64,000 nt of DNA from Gonocerus acuteangulatus (Eukaryota > Arthropoda > Insecta > Hemiptera > Coreidae). Position 1 is the stretch's first letter, and each line of letters begins with the position of its first letter. The notes beneath the pieces were generated by a model. It saw only the letters and a program-made list of their open reading frames with translations. It was not told the origin of the DNA and did no database searches. The translations under genes were made by a program, and so were the position numbers. The stretch is taken from assembly GCA_946811695.1 (NCBI GenBank), contig OX328128.1:80140140-80204139 (forward strand). Reading direction: 5' to 3'. This document shows positions 11,450 to 22,650 of this stretch, in pieces.

Positions 11450-11940
11450 GTCCGTAATCATAGAAAGGTTACAATTACATTCGTAATCACAAAAAGGTTA
11501 TGATTACAGATGTAATCATAGAATAAATTTGTAATTACAATTTGGAGACCCGATGGCCGTGAGGGTTAAGGCGTGAGCACTTAACACTCCATGCCAAAGG
11601 TCGTGGGTTCGATTCCCACTACGGGTGGTGGCTTTTCTTTCGAAAAAAAAAAAAGAAAAGGCATCATCACCCCTATCCTGGCTAGAAAAGGGTGGTAACC
11701 TATAGATAACCCGTCCTAAAATAATAGCATAATCACAGAAACAGCTGTCGTAATTACATAACAATTTTGTGATTATGAGTAATTATAATCAAATATGGAT
11801 TACAAGTGTAACTGTAATCACTCTTGTAATTATGATTATAATCCTAATCATATCTCCAGGGTCTGTGATTATAATTGTAATCACATCTTGAAAGCCTGTG
11901 ATTATAATCGTAATCGTAATTATGATTAAGCCCAACACTG
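11450..11940. mobile_element. Foldback element of the AATCGTAATTA family, interrupted
   Basis: The internal GTAATCATAGAA / TGTAATCACA units and the right end GCCCAACACTG match the copy at 1567-2506. The left end is unclear. A SINE of family B sits inside at 11541-11732. Confidence 0.5.
11541..11732 (+). mobile_element. tRNA-derived SINE, family B
   Basis: Head: GATGGCCGTGAGGGTTAAGG (A box) and GTGGGTTCGATTCCCACTAC (B box). Body: GGCTTTTCTTTCGAAAAA, then CCCTATCCTGGCTAGAAAAG and a tail GGTAACCTATAGATAAC. The head resembles a Leu or Ser type tRNA because of the long spacing between the boxes. It is a SINE and not a working tRNA gene: the acceptor stem does not pair and it continues into the family body. 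Confidence 0.7.
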
Positions 11941-13187
11941 TTGTGCTCCTTTAGATCATAAGCCACTTTTACTATTTTCAATTGTTTTTGCAGGATAATC
12001 TGTTTTAAAGCCCAATGGATATAATGTGAAATCTCTTCTATTAATATAGAGAAAAATTCTGAAACAAAATTTGCCAAATGGGCACAACATGGAATTTGAT
12101 TCGTGTAAATTTCTCAACTCCCCTTTGCTCACTAAGAAATCCGTAGAAAAGAGGGAGGTAAATGTATAAGTTACTTCAAAACACCAAATACGCATGCAAA
12201 GTGTTTGAAAAGGAAGATACCATCATCCAAAAGATAAGATAACCAAAAGGAATGAATCCAAGTAGAGGAGAAGGTGCAAAAAAGAGACAACATATGAAAA
12301 CAGATACTGTAATACATTAGTTGGATTCAACTAAAGTACATATCCAATTTGTATCACATACGTCTAAATTTTCACTTTTAGAAAGACAATAATATCTTAT
12401 AATACATAGAAATTTCATTGCATTCGCTTCATACAAAAAGAAAGAAATATATTTAGACAGTATTAAAACTTTTACTGTGAATTATAACAAAACATCACAC
12501 AGAGTTGTAGATTACACTTAAATCTATATATGTATAAAATACATATATACTTAATTATTTATATAAAATGGTTATTACTATAATACAAAATACCATTTTT
12601 TTGAGTTGTTACACCTAGTTTGTACAAGAACACCCGTTCAGACCATAAAATCGTAATGAAATTCCAGTCCTTTTACGAACAGCTGAAAGTGAGTGCAGAC
12701 TTCTATAAACTCCATTAGACTTCTTCGCATGTAAAGTTGAAAAGTGTTGCCGCTAAAGATTGATTTTGACTCGCAACGAGAAAACATGAACAAATGGTCT
12801 GCACACATTTTCAGCCACGTCATACTTCCAGTTCGAATAATGGACAATTCACATGTAAAGCCAACAGTGCTTCTTTAAAACTAGAAAATTATGAATTTAT
12901 TAAACATATAACATGTACAAATATTTTTCTTACTTTTTTTTTTGTTTTTAATAACTTTTTTACTATCTACAATATTTGATGGGCCTTGGAAAGGCGAATT
13001 CATTTTCACATGTTAGTAAATACAAAGAGATCAATAACATTACTAAAAAAAGTCTTCCAACATACACTGATCAAACCTTCAGACATCACATACCGTACAA
13101 AGTGATCAAATTCCTTGTCAATAGAGTTTTTATTTTATTCAAAGTATACAATATTTCATCAAATTAACTATTGTCTACTAATTTGAG
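11941..13187. other. Gene-free stretch
   Basis: No supported gene. A minus-strand frame at 12638-12847 ends in ordinary-looking residues but has no homology that I recognise and no clear splice partner. Confidence 0.3.
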
Positions 13188-13350
13188 TTAACCTCTGGTG
13201 TCTATAAAGTGTCTGACAGACACAAGGGAAATTTTAATGAAGTATGTTGGCAGCAGTGAGCATCTAGAGTCTAGATGCTCACTGCTGCCAAAATACTTCA
13301 CTAAAATTTCCCTCCTGTCTGTCAGACACTTTATATACATCAAGGGTTAA
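13188..13350. repeat. Near-perfect 160-bp palindrome
   Basis: The arms share GTCTATAAAGTGTCTGACAG, then GGGAAATTTTA, then GCAGCAGTGAGCATCTAGA, and meet at TCTAGAGTCTAGA near 13268. The ends are TTAACCTCTGG and its partner GGGTTAA. A single hairpin-type MITE is the likeliest explanation. Confidence 0.7.
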
Positions 13351-13894
13351 TGGAATAAATTTACAGGAACAATGAGACAATTTACAATCGATAAAATTAT
13401 TATGGTTTCTTAATTATTTTTCCGTTAAAGAAAAATTCTCCAGTATTGACCATTCCTAAAAAGTGCTACACTCATTTTCCAATCTCAACACATTCGCTGA
13501 GGAAATCGTTTGTCCCGCTTTCTCTCCCTAAAGTTATACGCTATCCCTAACAAATTCTATTTGTAACACTTATTATCGCGTACAAATGGCAAGTAGTCAA
13601 AAATTATGCAGACGACAAAACTTTTACACAAGAAAAACAATCCTAATTAACAATATATTAAATATTCTACATAAAATGTCTACAGAAATCTGTTAAAAAT
13701 AACCAAGTAACAAAGAATCTATACATAACGTCTGCAAAGTTCAATATGTGAATGAATGGAAAATAAAAAATAAATCTATTTTGATGCTTCAAAAAAATAT
13801 GCACTTGGAAAGTAAACGTATTATAAATGAGGACCTCAGAGGCGAAGGACTCTAAGTAAAAAACTCGATGTTTTGAGGAAAATGGATTCAAAGT

Positions 13895-14180
13895 TGAACA
13901 TATCAGGACCTTGGAGGAGGCCGAATCAGAAAAATTGACTTTTATTTTCTGATACAGAAAGATGTAGGTAACACTACGCTTCGACTTGTTTCTCTGGTTG
14001 GCCTTTAGTTCTTTCACAGTTTCAAGTTAAAGTAGCATCATCATGAAAAATTCAAATTTCAAATCCCGGGTGTGAAACGTCCCTCCTAGCATTTTGTTTC
14101 TCATAAATCAATCGTAAAAATTATAATTAAAACATTGAATTTCAATTGCATACTTTTTCAATCAGGTTTATGATTCAGCT
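13895..14180. repeat. Dispersed repeat, copy 1
   Basis: Shares long stretches with 36745-37060 in the same orientation, such as ATATCAGGACCTTGGA, ATGTAGGTAACAC, and GCATACTTTTTCAATCAGG. The second copy lies inside a PTEN intron. Family unknown. Confidence 0.6.
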
Positions 14181-15500
14181 ATCCTGAAGCGCTTCTAGAA
14201 CTTTAACTTCAATTTCCCAACATCCGGAATTCGTGATTCACCCTTACTCTTCCAAGATCCTGATATGTGACAGCAAAAACTAGATTTTTACAGTTCCAAT
14301 CAAACTAGACAAATCCTTATGTCCTACATAATAGGTACATCATCTGGTTTATGATTAATATTCAAAAGAATTTGAGAATCCGGACATAGACCCCTTAATT
14401 TCCTTTTGGACTCAGGAAAGTAGATATTACAAACGTGACAATACTCGAGAAAACACAAGCTAGGTGACAGCAACTGTCAAGAAAATCACTAGAATCTCTT
14501 TAACATCCACAAAATTATGGTGTTCATAACCCATTCCTGTATCTAACTAATTTTTTTTTTAAAATGTCACTTATACCCCTTGACTTCTGAGGCCCTTAAT
14601 TATAAAGAATATTGTTGTTGCCCTTAATTATAAAGAATATGTTTAAAATTTCTACAATTATTATGCTGAAAATTATGACGAAACGAACGAGATTGGTACG
14701 ATAAATTCTAAATGAGCATATAAAAGTATTTACAGCTTTTTAAGTTTTTTTACGAACCATTTTGCAAGCCTTACAACAACTCCCTAAAGAATTATTCATC
14801 ATATAATTTTGTCTACATGAATTCCGAATGCTATAGACAACCAATTATTTTAGCCATACGAGTTTGAAGCTATTTTTTTTTTTTTTTTTTTTTAATTATT
14901 TACCAAATGAAGCCATTAGTAAAATTTGTTACATCACATAATGGACACATAACAATTACTACACGCCTTTAAATTACATTATAAAAAGTTAAATAATCAT
15001 TTAAATTTGTAATATAATTAATAATACAATAGAAAACAAATATGATTAACTATTAAGAATTAAAAAGTATATTTTTTTGAAAATGAGTTGAAGCCGAAAC
15101 TTTGCTAGACGAAACTGCCATCTGGTTACAATCTTTTTACAAATTATAGATTAGCGTGAGAACAAATCTTGCAAGAGAATTATTCATATTTCAGGTTTTA
15201 TTTTTACTATATTTAATCCGATAATTAACTAATATTCATGAATGTATTGGCATAATTAGAAAAAAAAAAATTAATCAGTGTTCCACTTCTTTGGCGATAA
15301 CACAATGAAACGAACTTTTGAATGTTGAATATGGAGAGGTGTGTAAGAGATAAAAAATTCTGTACTTCAATCCAATGCAACATATTGGAATGTTTCGGGT
15401 TTTTCGGTCAGTAAATTAGCTTTCCCAGAAAAGACTCCTGCCTTTTAGACTAATATCCTACTTTCAATTATGGACTGATTGTAAACATCTCATTCACATA
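14181..15500. other. Gene-free stretch
   Basis: Contains a poly-T tract at about 14873-14893 and a short local duplication of CCCTTAATTATAAAGAATAT at 14591-14640; nothing else supported. Confidence 0.4.
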
Positions 15501-15504
15501 CACA

Positions 15505-15508
<4 letters not shown>

Positions 15509-15557
<49 letters not shown>
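15509..15557. repeat. (TA)n microsatellite
   Basis: About 24 TA repeats. Just right of it, an imperfect inverted pair (GCAGTGCTGCTCCTATCC near 15587 and GGATAGGAGCATCATTG near 15748) surrounds 100 bp of unassigned sequence. Confidence 0.8.
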
Positions 15558-15559
<2 letters not shown>

Positions 15560-16027
15560 TGGCTGGTGAAACGGCTTCTATCTCCAGCAGTGCTGCTCCT
15601 ATCCAAAGTGCTGTATATTGCCAGATTTCTCTCCCACTTCTTTGGGCTGTGGTCGATTATTAGTGTTTGTAAAGGGAATACCAACTAAAAAGGACAGACG
15701 ATAGCCTGATGAAGCCGGAGAGAAATCAGGTGAAATATAGCACTACGGATAGGAGCATCATTGTTGGAGAGAGAGAAGGTTTCTCAACAACCAAACATAA
15801 GAACCCCAGCAAAGAAATTTAAAATATAACATATATATTAAAAAAAAAGAGAAGAAAAAAAGAGAAAATCTTCAGATCTGAGATCATCATAATAAAATAT
15901 TCAAGGGGGAAAAAGAATATGCTTTCATGGATTATCCAATATTAAGAACGATAATGGTTTCGTTAAAGCCTCTGCCTCCTAAACTGACAGAGTAATAGAG
16001 AAATAGAGAGATTTCAAATGTTTATTT

Positions 16028-16087
16028 TTTTATTTTTTTTTTTTTATTTATTTGTTTGGTGCATCTACTGCTAAGGTCATTAGCACC
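16028..16087 (-). mobile_element. Severely truncated SINE family A tail
   Basis: Only the 3' end of the family remains: poly-T followed by GTGCATCTACTGCTAAGG and GTCATTAGCACC. It is flanked by the perfect 14-bp duplication TCAAATGTTTATTT at 16014-16027 and 16088-16101, so it inserted in this 60-bp form rather than decaying to it. Confidence 0.75.
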
Positions 16088-16349
16088 TCAAATGTTTATT
16101 TCTATCAATATGAAATAGAAGAATAGGCAGATAGAAAAGCCAAGATTGATTCATTCCTCCAATAGCATCCATACCTCACAGGCAGCTTTAAGGAGAGCAC
16201 AAGAACTTTCTAAAGAGAAACTGTTACTCTAAACAATGGACAATCCCAGTAATGTTATTTTATAGACAAACATGTAAAAACAATTATTGTGCTACAATAT
16301 CTGGATGGGAAAAAGAAAATAATTGTCTAGTGCCACTCAAGTTAGGAGG

Positions 16350-17155
16350 CAGTGCTTGCAACTAGGAGGGAAGTATGTCTGCGCCCAAATTCTGTAGCCA
16401 GGAGGGGATTATGCCTGTGTCTAAATGTCATTACTAGGAGGGAAGCGTGCCTGCGCACAAATGTCGTAACTAGGAGGGAAGTATGACTGCGCCCCAATTC
16501 CGTAACTAGGAGGACAGTATGTCTGTGCCCAAATGCTGTAACTAGGAGGGGATTAAGCCTGTGCCTAAATGTCATAAATAGGAGGGAAGTGTGCCTGCGC
16601 CCAAATGATGTAACTAGGAGAGAAGTATGCCAGCGCCTAAATACCGTAACTAGGAGGGAAGTATGCCTGCGTCCAAATGCTGTAACTAGGAGGGAAGTAT
16701 GCCTGCGCCCAAATGCTGTAACTAGGAGGGGATTATGCCTGCGCCTAAATACCATAACTAAGAGGGAAGTATGCCTGCGCCTAAATGCCGTAACTAGGAG
16801 GGAAGTATGCCTGCGTCCAAATGCTGTAACTAGGAGGACAGTATGTCTGTGCCCAAATGCTGTAACTAGGAGGGGATTAAGCCTGTGCCTAAATGTCATA
16901 AATAGGAGGGATGTGTGCCTGCGCCCAAATGATGTAACTAGGAGGGAAGTATGCCTGCGCCTAAATGCCGTAACTAGGAGGGAAGTATGCCTGCATCCAA
17001 ATGCTGTAACTAGGAGGGAAGTATGCCTACGCCCAAATGCTGCAACTAGCAGGGGATTATGCCTGCGCCTAAATGCCATAACTAGGATGGAAGTATGCCT
17101 GCGCCTAAATGCTGTAACTAGGAGGGAAGTATGTCTGCGCCTAAACACTCCAACT
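16350..17155. repeat. 36-bp minisatellite with 324-bp higher-order period
   Basis: About 22 units of the type GGAGGGAAGTATGCCTGCGC plus CCAAATGCTGTAACTA. Variant units recur in the same order every nine units: the GGACAGTATGTCTG variant lies at 16511 and at 16835, exactly 324 bp apart, followed in each case by the same series of variants. Because 36 is divisible by three and the unit lacks stops in some frames, it is open on both strands: plus 16589-17236 (repeat EVCLRPNAVTRR) and minus 16342-17148 (repeat RRHTSLLVTAFG). I do not regard either as a proven protein. Confidence 0.9.
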
Positions 17156-17615
17156 AGAAAGGATCGCTATATATATCCATTCCTCTATGTACAAATATTG
17201 CAGACCCATCGAGTTTTTGTCTGTGATCACCACTGAGAATCAGGTACAAGTTTATAATTAAATATTACACCTATGTAATATATACCTTCAAATATGTATA
17301 TAGAATATTTCTGAGTTATTACATCGAGAGGCAAGAAAAGCACATGTCACATTGGTATAGAAAAGAAAATATAAATACTAGTTGTAGAAAAGAAGAAACT
17401 TAACTTGGATTGAATAGATAATAGAACCTAAAACTAGCAACTTGTGGCAACTGCTTTTCTTCCCTACTATATATGATAAATATATACAGAAAACATTAAA
17501 TACACGACAGGCGGCCACTACTCAGTGAAGAATTATACTTTTCATAGAGAAATAAAGAAGAATATGTCAGCATATATAGAATAATTACATATATGCCCAC
17601 ATTTCGATTATCACA

Positions 17616-17621
17616 TTTATT
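17616..17621 (-). other. Polyadenylation signal after the proposed last PTEN exon
   Basis: AATAAA on the minus strand, about 30 bases after the proposed stop at 17651-17653. Its place fits a very short 3' UTR. Confidence 0.35.
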
Positions 17622-17650
17622 CTATGTATATACGCATTAACAGATAAGTT

Positions 17651-17679
17651 TCAAAGCAGTTCGTCCAGTTCCTCAGACT
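17651..17679 (-). CDS. Pten: Proposed last exon of PTEN
   Basis: On the minus strand, CCCATTTCAG and, nine bases on, ACAAG offer two acceptors. Using the second, the single G left by the exon at 28023 is completed in frame and reads E-SEELDELL-stop, an acidic end in keeping with the acidic tail just upstream. Using the first, the next codon after Gly is a TGA. AATAAA follows at 17616-17621. The phase matches, but that has a one in three chance of being accidental, the intron would be 10.3 kb, and intermediate exons cannot be ruled out. Confidence 0.3.
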
Positions 17680-17979
17680 CTTGTCAACCTGAAATGGGAA
17701 TGTTTGGTTATAAAAAAGAACCACATAACAGAAAACAAAGAGATGTGTTTTCTTTCTGCCTTTAAATAAAGAAGTATTTTAAATTAAGCAGGAAAAGTGA
17801 ACATTTAAAATTAATAACGACAATTCATAAGAAATGTTTTGGCTTTAGTTGTTAAACATTTAAAAACAAAACAAAAAACTCTTGTACTTAATAGTGATTA
17901 CAGAGTAATTAAAATCTATTGCAAAGAGAGAATACATTCACCTAAAAAAATCATTAAAAAATAACAAACATGATTTTAC

Positions 17980-18200
17980 GCATTGGGGCCCAGCATCGGG
18001 GCATACGCATCAGCAGATAACTTGGCTTTCTTTCTATCCCCACTACTCCGGGACTTGTCCTATACCCTTCGTATTTGGTTTGGGACCTCATGACGTTATT
18101 CCCGGTTAGGCTTGCAGGTCTGGTATTGTATGATACTGAATCCGCCCGAAAAATTCCTTCAGCGGGCCCGCTATCGTGGCGTATTTGACACTTTACTAAA
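17980..18200. other. GC-rich island of unknown origin
   Basis: This stretch is clearly richer in G and C than its surroundings, and a 91-codon minus frame covers it (17954-18229). By eye a part resembles mitochondrial cox1, but the likeness is weak and I do not rely on it. Confidence 0.25.
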
Positions 18201-18279
18201 TTGTAATTAATCCACTTTAAGTACATCATTTCAAAAGTTTCTCCACTTAGTTAGTTTTTGTATATATTTTTAATTACAG

Positions 18280-18354
18280 ATTCCTATTGAGGAGGAAGAC
18301 ATATCTAAGAATATTGTGGTGCTCTTGACTCTAGTTAACGATGAAATTACCAAA
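18280..18354 (+). CDS. Possible orphan plus-strand exon
   Basis: TTTTTAATTACAG precedes 25 open codons (IPIEEEDISKN..., ending NDEITK) and a donor AAA|GTAAAT follows, so the segment is 75 bp in phase 0. Codon content looks like coding sequence. No homology is recognised and no partner exon was found; it lies within the proposed last PTEN intron on the opposite strand. Confidence 0.25.
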
Positions 18355-19058
18355 GTAAATTGTTTTGTGGGATTTGGTCAATGAAGTTTATATGTATTCA
18401 ACAAATTATTCTAATACAATTATGGAAAAACAACAATTATTTATTGTTTACATTTCAATGATAAAACTCACAGAAAAACAATGGAAATAGGAAAACTCAG
18501 AGTAAAAATGTATGAGAGAGTGTATAGAGGGAAAAGTGAGAACTGGACTTACACTGTGCTAAAGAATTCTGACACTGTAAATTTAAACCGAGCAAACCCA
18601 AAAAACAACTTCCTTGGGCTAAACAATTTTTACTAAAATTTATAACTAAACTTTGTTAGTATATTATTCACACATGCAAGTAACTGAAAAAATGAACTAT
18701 ACAAGCACTAGAAATACACAAGCCTTTGAAATAACATTCTTTCTTCAAGCGAGAGAATCATGTGTTTGCCATTAGAAAAAAGCACTCACACCTAGCCGGC
18801 CTCTAAACATTTCCCATATTACAGCCAATAATATTTATGAGTTGTCTTACACGTAGATATGAATATATATAAACATATTCACACATATACGTATTACCTC
18901 AACTTATGCGAGTAACTCGTTTTAGGAGGAGATATTAGGTGTGGTTCCCGCTAGAGCGATATGATAAGCTTTATCACACAATATGACTTCTCAACACTCC
19001 AGTGCACATTTGAGCGATACTATAAGTAACCGAACAGTTTTTTTCATCATTAGTTGTC

Positions 19059-19286
19059 ATGAGCCCCTCGGAGGAAGACGTTATTGTTGCTTACCGGTAC
19101 TTGCAACAGAGAAAATGGATATCTAAAAAATGCTTGGTATACCCATTTAATGTTCACAATATTGACCACTCTTCAGCAGTGGTTTCCCATAAACTCTCTC
19201 AACTTGAACAGAAATTTAGAGAGTTTTATAGAGTGAGCTCAGATAGTTACCATGTTTTAATGAGACACGTGGCAAGGAAACTGTAG
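19059..19286 (+). pseudogene. Harbinger transposase N-terminal fragment
   Basis: 75 codons beginning MSPSEEDVIVAYRYLQQRKW. Near residues 50-75 it reads FREFYRVSSDSYHVLMRHV, which fits the N-terminal F..F.RMS...F..LL..V motif of HARBI1/PIF nucleases upstream of the DDE core. The frame stops there and no DDE domain follows; a MITE begins 43 bp on. Position inside Harbinger-like terminal repeats supports the call. Family likeness is by eye. Confidence 0.45.
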
Positions 19287-19328
19287 AAGGAAAATACTAA
19301 CATCAGACTTGGTGTTATGCTGCCTTAA

Positions 19329-19520
19329 GCGGCCCCTACACGGTCAGTAATAATGACATTACCTTATCAAAATGACAGTAATAATGATAGTGTAAGGGGG
19401 ACAAAGTTAGAATGAGGAACAGTAATGATGTGAATCCGGATTTTCTGATCTCGGCTTTATCATTACTGAAAGTGGAGGGGATACTGTCATTAGTAATGAT
19501 GGTGTAGGGAGCGCTACATC
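19329..19520. mobile_element. MITE nested in the Harbinger element
   Basis: Left end GCGGCCCCTACACGGTCAGT, right end inverted as ATGGTGTAGGGAGCGC; both inner sides carry TCAGTAATAATGACA or its partner TGTCATTAGTAATGA. GGCCCCTACACGG-type ends are usual for short Harbinger elements. Confidence 0.6.
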
Positions 19521-20675
19521 ATAAGTGCGTCATTACTCAGTCTACCTCGAGCTGTAACTAGGTGAAAGAGATGTAAAGGTTAAATTAGATTTAGTAGAAA
19601 GGGCAAAAAATAAGATGAATTGAAATGTATCACTCTACCTTGGTAACATTATAGTTATAATAGTAATATATAGTATAAAAGTAAAATATATATCAAAGTA
19701 ACAAATCCGCATTAAGTCTAATTAAAATATATCATAGAATAAAATATATATAAAGTAATCTATAAGGTACCAACAACTTTTCACATTCGTTACTTTGCAT
19801 TTGTATCGACGATATAAAATAGGTTGAAAGTGCTTTATTTTTTATATCAACTTTAGAAAATAATGTTGACGTGATTCTTTTACCAATTCATTTGTTTTAT
19901 AGACTAGATTAGAAGAAAAATATAATCGTTAAACTATAATTTATATTTCGTCAAATATATTCAAAAATATGCTTACGTTTTAAAGTAAACTAGTATTATA
20001 CATTTTTTTACACCAAAAAATAATGATTTTTCCCAGTCTGGAAGAGAATAAAAATTTGTAAGCGAAAAAGTAATGTGACGTTTTGAAATTCAATATCTCC
20101 CCTTGAGATAATCTGATTTTTACGTCATTGAAATCTTTCAAAAGAAGAAAGACTCCTTTTTCTAACCATATAAATGACTATTGTATTATCTCAAAAGGTA
20201 CTTGCGAAAAATGGTTATCAAAATAAAAATAAAATGTAAACTTTTTTGCACATAACGTCGGTCCCAGAACACGTAGAAACGCCCCGATTCATAATGTTTG
20301 CACCAACACAAGTGATCGGTGTCGAAGCAGGTTTGTGTTGCTTATCGTATCACTTGTCGCATTGTTCCAGTGGGAACTACACCTAAACATTCTCAGTTCT
20401 GTATTTTATTTATTAACCAAGCTGTATAAATTACATAAAGGTTTTGCCATGACATTGTGTAGAATCAACTTTTTTTATGATATTTTTCCGATTCACCAAA
20501 TCTACCCTTAAAAAAATTGCTGATCGATTGTCTGTATGTACAATAAAACATAGCCCACTTTACGCTCAGCTGTGGCTACCTATGCCATGTTGTCAGTATT
20601 CTTAAAACATATGCTTTAAATGAAAACAAAATATTGACTTGTACCGAAGTTATAAATGCTTGAGTAATTTGAAAG

Positions 20676-20821
20676 ATCTACCTGCAATACAAAGAGCGGA
20701 AGAAACCATGGTGGCTAGTGGGCGGATGTGGACTGTGGTGGATAGCGAGGCAAAAGAAAACAGCACAGCCTCACTCAAGGTCCCAGGAGAAGCAGAATTT
20801 GCAGACCTTGTTTACGATTAA
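20676..20821 (+). other. Coding-like segment, unassigned
   Basis: Richer in G and C than its surroundings and open in two forward frames. One ends KVPGEAEFADLVYD-stop. The preceding TTGAAAG is a poor acceptor. No homology recognised; could be a lost exon or part of an unknown repeat. Confidence 0.2.
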
Positions 20822-22013
20822 TTGTAATCAAGGTCTACCTCTATACAAATACTATAGAATTGACAGATGTTTTTAGAAGCCAAAAAACAGAAAAATCATA
20901 CGATTTCTGTCTCTTGATGTACTAACATGTTGGTCAGAGTGTACAAAATTCTCTGACAATTTTTTTTTAAAAATTACATTTTAAATTCAGGTTAAATAAT
21001 GGCAGTGTTTTGTACGTAGAAAATTGTTTGATGAAGATTTAGACATTTTTCAAAAATTGTTTCATGAATATAACATTTGTGTTTCATGAATATAACATTG
21101 TTGCATTTCATTGGAAAGTCCTAAACATGATTTTAAATGTTTATCATTTACTTTCGCCAGGCCTCTCAGTAATAACAATAAGAAATATAGCTCATCCAAA
21201 CCCATTATTATTTTGTTATTAAAAAACAAGGGTGAACAATGCATTAAAACAATTAATTGATCAAAACAAACCAATTCATATACATTTGTTAACACACATA
21301 TTTTTTGCTCGTTTTTATTTTTGCATCTATGCTTTAAGATTACAGCATGTAGAAAACAAAATTGATGCAGGGTTATCTGTGTAATTTGATTTTCTTGCTA
21401 ATTAAAGACATTTGGGAAAAAAAGAACAACTCAGGGAAAACAAATTAAATAAGAGAATAAGGTAAGTATAATCATTACACTTCCTAAATCCAGCCCTCTT
21501 CATTGCTTATATGAATGAAATAAATTTTAGGGTTCAATTAACATAGTTAAGTATTTTCAGATTAAAAAAAAAAGAAGAGAATGCCTGTTGGGCTGTTTGT
21601 AGAAGTCTGGAGTTGCGGAGTAAAGGTGGATTCACACAATACGTACCATCGCCGGCAGGCCACCACCCAGCAAAATATTCTTCCAATATATTATTTAAAT
21701 AGGCCTAAGGTTATTCCATCCGCCTATTTAAATAATATATTGAAAGAAAAAAGGGGTCACAATTTCATAATATAAAAATATTCTTCTATGTATTTTCAAT
21801 GAGGCAGTGCACACAAGAGCGGCGTCTCCGGCAGGATACTGGGGAGGAATATTCTGAAGTGCAGGTGCCGGTCGGTGCCTGCAGGGACAATGTGTGTGTG
21901 TGTACATTCTACCGAAAGGTTCAGTTTGGTTCTTATCTTTCATACAAAAGTTTTTTTTTGCTTTTTTTACTTCATCTTATTTTAAGTGTATACTTTTAAT
22001 TATCTACTACTAG

Positions 22014-22045
22014 CTGAATACCCGTGCTTTGTCATGGCAGATAAG
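22014..22045 (-). mobile_element. Helitron 3' end remnant
   Basis: Minus strand reads GCACGGGTATTCAGCTAGT, the same type of terminal hairpin and CTAG end as the Helitrons at 34539 and 39614. The 5' end was not found. Confidence 0.4.
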
Positions 22046-22199
22046 TAGTTATTTTATTGTGTTAAATAATGTATAATCAAAATTAACGCTACTATATAAT
22101 TTTGTGCAGTTTATTATGGCACGGTTCCCGTCATACTATATGTTATTCATCAATTGATAACTAATCAAAGTAAAATGTTTCTTTATACTTGGGCGCTCC

Positions 22200-22650
22200 A
22201 GACCAGTGTTAACATAAAGATAGCCTAGAGGTAACCCATCATCTATTAGTTACCAGTAACAGGAGTTTAACCAGTGCAGGTTAGAATTCGTTGTCAATAA
22301 ATGGACATTAAAATTTAAAAAATTATGTTTCCAAGATGTCATTTGGAAACACCCATTATAACAGAACAGCTGTTATTGTCCTGTATCTATTTCATAGTAT
22401 TATTTTTAATCTATCCAAGGTAATAATATCCCGGACCCTTGCACAGCCTCCTCACCTATCAGCATCCCCAGTCAGAACACTTCTTGGTAATGCTCGCAAA
22501 TATGGGTGTTTCCAAATCTTATCTTCCACATCTCGGAAACATAAATTTTAACGTCCATTTATTATTGACAACAAATGTTAACCTGTACTGGTTAAACTGA
22601 ATTACTGGTAGCCTATACATAACAGGTTATCTTTAGGTTATCTGTTTCTT
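22200..22650. repeat. Foldback made of two SINE-B tails
   Basis: Left arm holds CAGGTTAGAATTCGTTGTC and TTATGTTTCCAAGATG; the right arm holds the inverted forms (GACAACAAATGTTAACCTG, CATCTCGGAAACATAA). Both contain the GTCCATTTAT-TTGACAACAAAT section seen in the SINE-B tails at 55605 and 62757. Confidence 0.55.

Larger units (their letters stand above)
18938..20383 (+). mobile_element. PIF/Harbinger element, decayed
   Basis: Terminal inverted repeats GGTGTGGTTCCCGCTAGAGC on the left and CCAGTGGGAACTACACC on the right; TTA and TAA adjoin the ends. Inner inverted similarity extends further (ATGATAAGC and GCTTATCGTATCA). It carries a short piece of a nuclease-like frame at 19059-19286 and an inserted MITE at 19329-19520. 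The right half has no coding capacity, so it cannot move itself. Confidence 0.6.

Noticed and set aside
12638..12847. Terminal exon of a minus-strand gene
   Set aside because: Open frame without recognisable homology or a convincing acceptor and poly-A signal.
16342..17236. Large open frames on both strands of the minisatellite as genes
   Set aside because: They follow from a stop-free 36-bp unit; no start context, splice signals or homology, and each is a pure 12-residue repeat.
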